Made by a program: the position numbers and the translations under genes
Part shown: one piece after another, positions 7,463 through 9,072 of the stretch
Layout: each line of letters opens with the position of its first letter
Position numbering within the stretch: the stretch's first letter is position 1
The notes under the pieces: generated by a model
The model's database searches: none
Seen by the model: the letters and a program-made list of their open reading frames with translations, nothing else
What the model was told of the DNA's origin: nothing
DNA from: Candidatus Altimarinota bacterium
Lineage (GTDB): Bacteria > Patescibacteriota > Gracilibacteria > BD1-5 > UBA6164
Length of the DNA stretch: 9,072 bases
NCBI GenBank assembly: GCA_027062145.1
Contig: JAMOTX010000023.1
Span: 1 to 9,072 of the forward strand
Direction: 5' to 3'

Positions 7463-8584
7463 TTTTAATTTTTCAAAAACATTTTTCATATCAGTTTTTT
7501 CCCAACTTACATCATTTCTACCAAAATGTCCTCATTTTGCAGTTTTTCTATAAATTGCTTGTTTTAAATCAAGTGTTTTAATTATTCCATCTGGTGTTAA
7601 ATCAAAATTATCTCTAATAGTTTTTATAATATCTTCAGTAGGAATATTAGAAGTTCAAAATGTATCTACATAAACACTAACTGGCTCAGCTACTCAAATA
7701 GCATAACCTAATTGTACTTCACATTTATCACATATTCATGAAGCAACAATATTTTTAGCTACATATCTAGCAATATAAGCTCAACTTCTATCAACTTTTG
7801 ATGGGTCTTTTCATGAAAAAGCTCATCATCCATGCCTACCTAATCAACCATAAGTATCAACTATTATTTTTCTACCAGTTAATCCACAATCTCATTTTGG
7901 ACCACCTATAACAAATCTACCAGTTGGATTTATATGTAAAATAGTATCATCATCTAATAAATCTCAAACAACTGGTTTTATAACCTTTTCTAAAATACCT
8001 TTTTGCAATTCTTCTAAACTTACTCTTTCTCTATGCTGATTTGAAACAACTATAGTATCTACTCTTTTAGGTATATGATTTTCAAATTCTATAGTTACTT
8101 GAACCTTAGCATCTGGAAGTAAATAATCTAAAGTATTATCATGTCTAACTTCTTCTAATTTTCTAATAAGTTTATGAGCTAAACTAATAGACAAAGGCAT
8201 TAAATCTTCTGTTTCATTAGTGGCAAAACCATACATTATTCATTGATCACCAGCTCATCAAGTATTTACTCATTGAGCTATATCTGGTGATTGAGTATTT
8301 ATTAAAAGATGTACTCAAATATCATCTCAATTATAACAGGCTTCAGCTTCATTATAACCTATTTCTTTAACAGTTTTTCTAACTATTTCAGTATAATTTA
8401 CTAATGCTTTTGTTGTAATTTCTCAACTAACAATAACAGTTCAAGTAGTAGCAAGTGTTTCACAAGCAACTCTTGAATCTGGATCTTGTTCTAAACAAGC
8501 ATCAAGTATTGCATCGCTTATTTGGTCACACATTTTATCTGGATGTCCCTCTGAAACTGATTCAGAAGTAATTAAATATTTCAT
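7460..8584 (-). CDS. metK: S-adenosylmethionine synthetase
   Basis: MetK joins methionine and ATP to give SAM, phosphate and pyrophosphate in the cytosol. The 374-residue protein shows the ATP/Mg motif SEGHPDKMCDQISDA (11-25), GAGDQGIMYG (110-119), the glycine-rich loop GGGAFSGKDPSKVDRS (252-267), the methionine-side HINPTGRFVIGGP (217-229) and the C-terminal GHFGR (352-356). Length is close to the usual 380-395. Nineteen glycines are TGA, including three in GGGAFSG and two in GAGDQG. This is the strongest proof of the code in the window, because these residues are invariant. Tryptophan is TGG. Expression is under a SAM-I riboswitch upstream. The ATG at 8584 lies 11 bases after the leader terminator's T-tract and has no Shine-Dalgarno sequence. 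Confidence 0.98.
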
Positions 8585-8594
8585 AAAATTATAA

Positions 8595-8632
8595 TAAAAA
8601 AATATACTTCCCAGTTAAGGAAAGTATATTTT
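8595..8632 (-). terminator. SAM-I riboswitch expression platform: terminator, with antiterminator partner
   Basis: Bases 8622-8630 pair with 8601-8609, and 8619-8620 with 8611-8612, around loop 8613-8618. Seven T follow on the minus strand. The first arm and loop (8624-8614, CTTTCCTTAAC) are complementary, with one bulged G, to 8710-8699 (GTTAAGGGAAAG) at the 3' end of the aptamer. The two pairings exclude each other, as in a transcriptional off-switch. Confidence 0.9.
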
Positions 8633-8693
8633 TATTGAATACAAACTATACTAAATACAATAAAGTATTTATTATAATTGTTTTTATAATAAT

Positions 8694-8801
8694 GATATCT
8701 TTCCCTTAACGGGTAGGAATTAGCACCTTACTTTCTTTGACAAAGGCAGGTTGCTGGAGTAGTTATAACGGGCCTATTCCCTCTTACTCTCTCTTGATAT
8801 T
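8694..8801 (-). promoter_or_regulatory. SAM-I (S-box) riboswitch aptamer controlling metK
   Basis: The minus strand carries the S-box core in order. The ATATCAAGAG junction starts P1. P2 is GAGTA with TACTC, holding the AGAGGGA kink-turn and AGGCCCG. CAGCAACC follows, then P3 with a CTTTGTCAAAG tip. AAGGTGCTAATTCC is the SAM-pocket and junction segment, then a short P4 (CCC with GGG). GATAT closes P1. It is far more GC-rich and ordered than its surroundings. SAM binding should stabilise P1, hide the antiterminator strand and let the terminator form, lowering metK expression. P1 and P4 are short compared with well-studied examples. Confidence 0.95.
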
Positions 8802-8833
8802 TACCAAGTGATGATATATTAGCAATCTTTTAA

Positions 8834-8842
8834 ATTATAGCA
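8834..8842 (-). promoter_or_regulatory. Extended -10 promoter of the metK leader
   Basis: TGCTATAAT on the minus strand (8842-8834) lies about 33 bases before the aptamer and just past the stop of the upstream gene. No good -35 is seen at the expected spacing, so the extended -10 must carry the activity. Confidence 0.6.
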
Positions 8843-8845
8843 AAC

Positions 8846-9072
8846 TTATTTAACTTTTTCTAAAAGTCTAGTTCTTAAAGTAAATAAACTTTGTTCTTTT
8901 TTGAATTCATTTTTATAATCTCATATTCACCAACTACAAAAAACTTTTCTTCAAATATAATTATTTAAATTAATTTGTTGATTATCACATATATTATTAT
9001 ATAAAACTGATTCTTTATGAGTAATTAAATCAAAAAACATTTTTTTAAATAATAACTCAGTTTCATTTTTTG
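8846..9072 (-). CDS. Unrecognised protein, C-terminal part
   Basis: An open frame enters from the right edge and ends at TAA (8848-8846), giving 74 residues. Three in-frame TGA codons read as glycine (40, 48 and 50), consistent with the rest of the window, and keep the frame open. The segment NNYIGRKVFCSWGIGDYKNEF (37-56) contains a compact Cys-Ser-Trp-Gly cluster followed by a basic helix ending LRTRLLEKVK. I recognise no family. It is followed 4 bases later by the metK promoter, so it forms a separate unit, and no terminator hairpin is seen between them. Coding status is supported by the code, composition and stop placement only. Confidence 0.6.

Noticed and set aside
7460..8584. Mycoplasma-type code with TGA as tryptophan
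   Set aside because: In MetK, TGA sits in GAGDQG and GGGAFSGKD where glycine is invariant, and tryptophan is TGG.
8633..8693. Additional structured RNA between aptamer and terminator
   Set aside because: Only AT-only hairpins of low stability (such as around 8670-8692) are seen, which are expected by chance at this composition; it is best taken as a linker.
1..9072. tRNA, rRNA, CRISPR array, insertion sequence or replication origin
   Set aside because: No cloverleaf pattern, spaced direct repeats, transposase motifs or DnaA-box cluster was found on either strand by eye.

Overview
The window is very AT-rich bacterial DNA in which UGA is read as glycine. This is clearest in metK: the invariant motifs GAGDQG and GGGAFSGKD appear only if in-frame TGA codons are glycine, while tryptophan stays TGG. 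Genes close only with TAA or TAG. Translation code 25 points to the Patescibacteria/CPR lineages Absconditabacteria (SR1) or Gracilibacteria. A standard-code reading breaks nearly every gene here except HU.

Layout. Bases 1-307 (minus) hold the N-terminal part of an RsbW-like HATPase. Bases 427-699 (minus) encode the nucleoid protein HU. Bases 839-3471 (minus) carry four tightly packed type IV pilin-like proteins, in the transcriptional order GspH/FimT-like, GspI/PilV-like, GspJ/PilW-like, GspK/PilX-like. Upstream, behind a terminator, 3565-5791 encode a PilN-like protein, a PilO-like protein and the inner-membrane platform protein PilC/GspF. Bases 5901-6323 (minus) encode a small two-helix TrbC/VirB2-like (T4SS_pilin type) protein. 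It is divergent from a plus-strand membrane-anchored TraB/GumN-like protein (6430-7452), and a 17-bp perfect inverted repeat lies just upstream of both start codons. Bases 7460-8584 (minus) are metK, preceded by a SAM-I (S-box) riboswitch with a terminator and matching antiterminator. The right edge (8846-9072, minus) is the C-terminal part of an unrecognised protein.

How it works together. PilN, PilO and PilC plus the four minor pilins would form the inner-membrane assembly platform and the priming tip of a type IV pilus or related filament. Motor ATPases, PilM, the prepilin peptidase and an obvious major pilin are not in the window. MetK makes S-adenosylmethionine, and the riboswitch should shut it off when SAM is abundant. 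Each transcription unit ends in a recognisable hairpin terminator. Several promoters have a TGn-TAATAT or TATAAT -10 element. None of the starts examined has a Shine-Dalgarno sequence.
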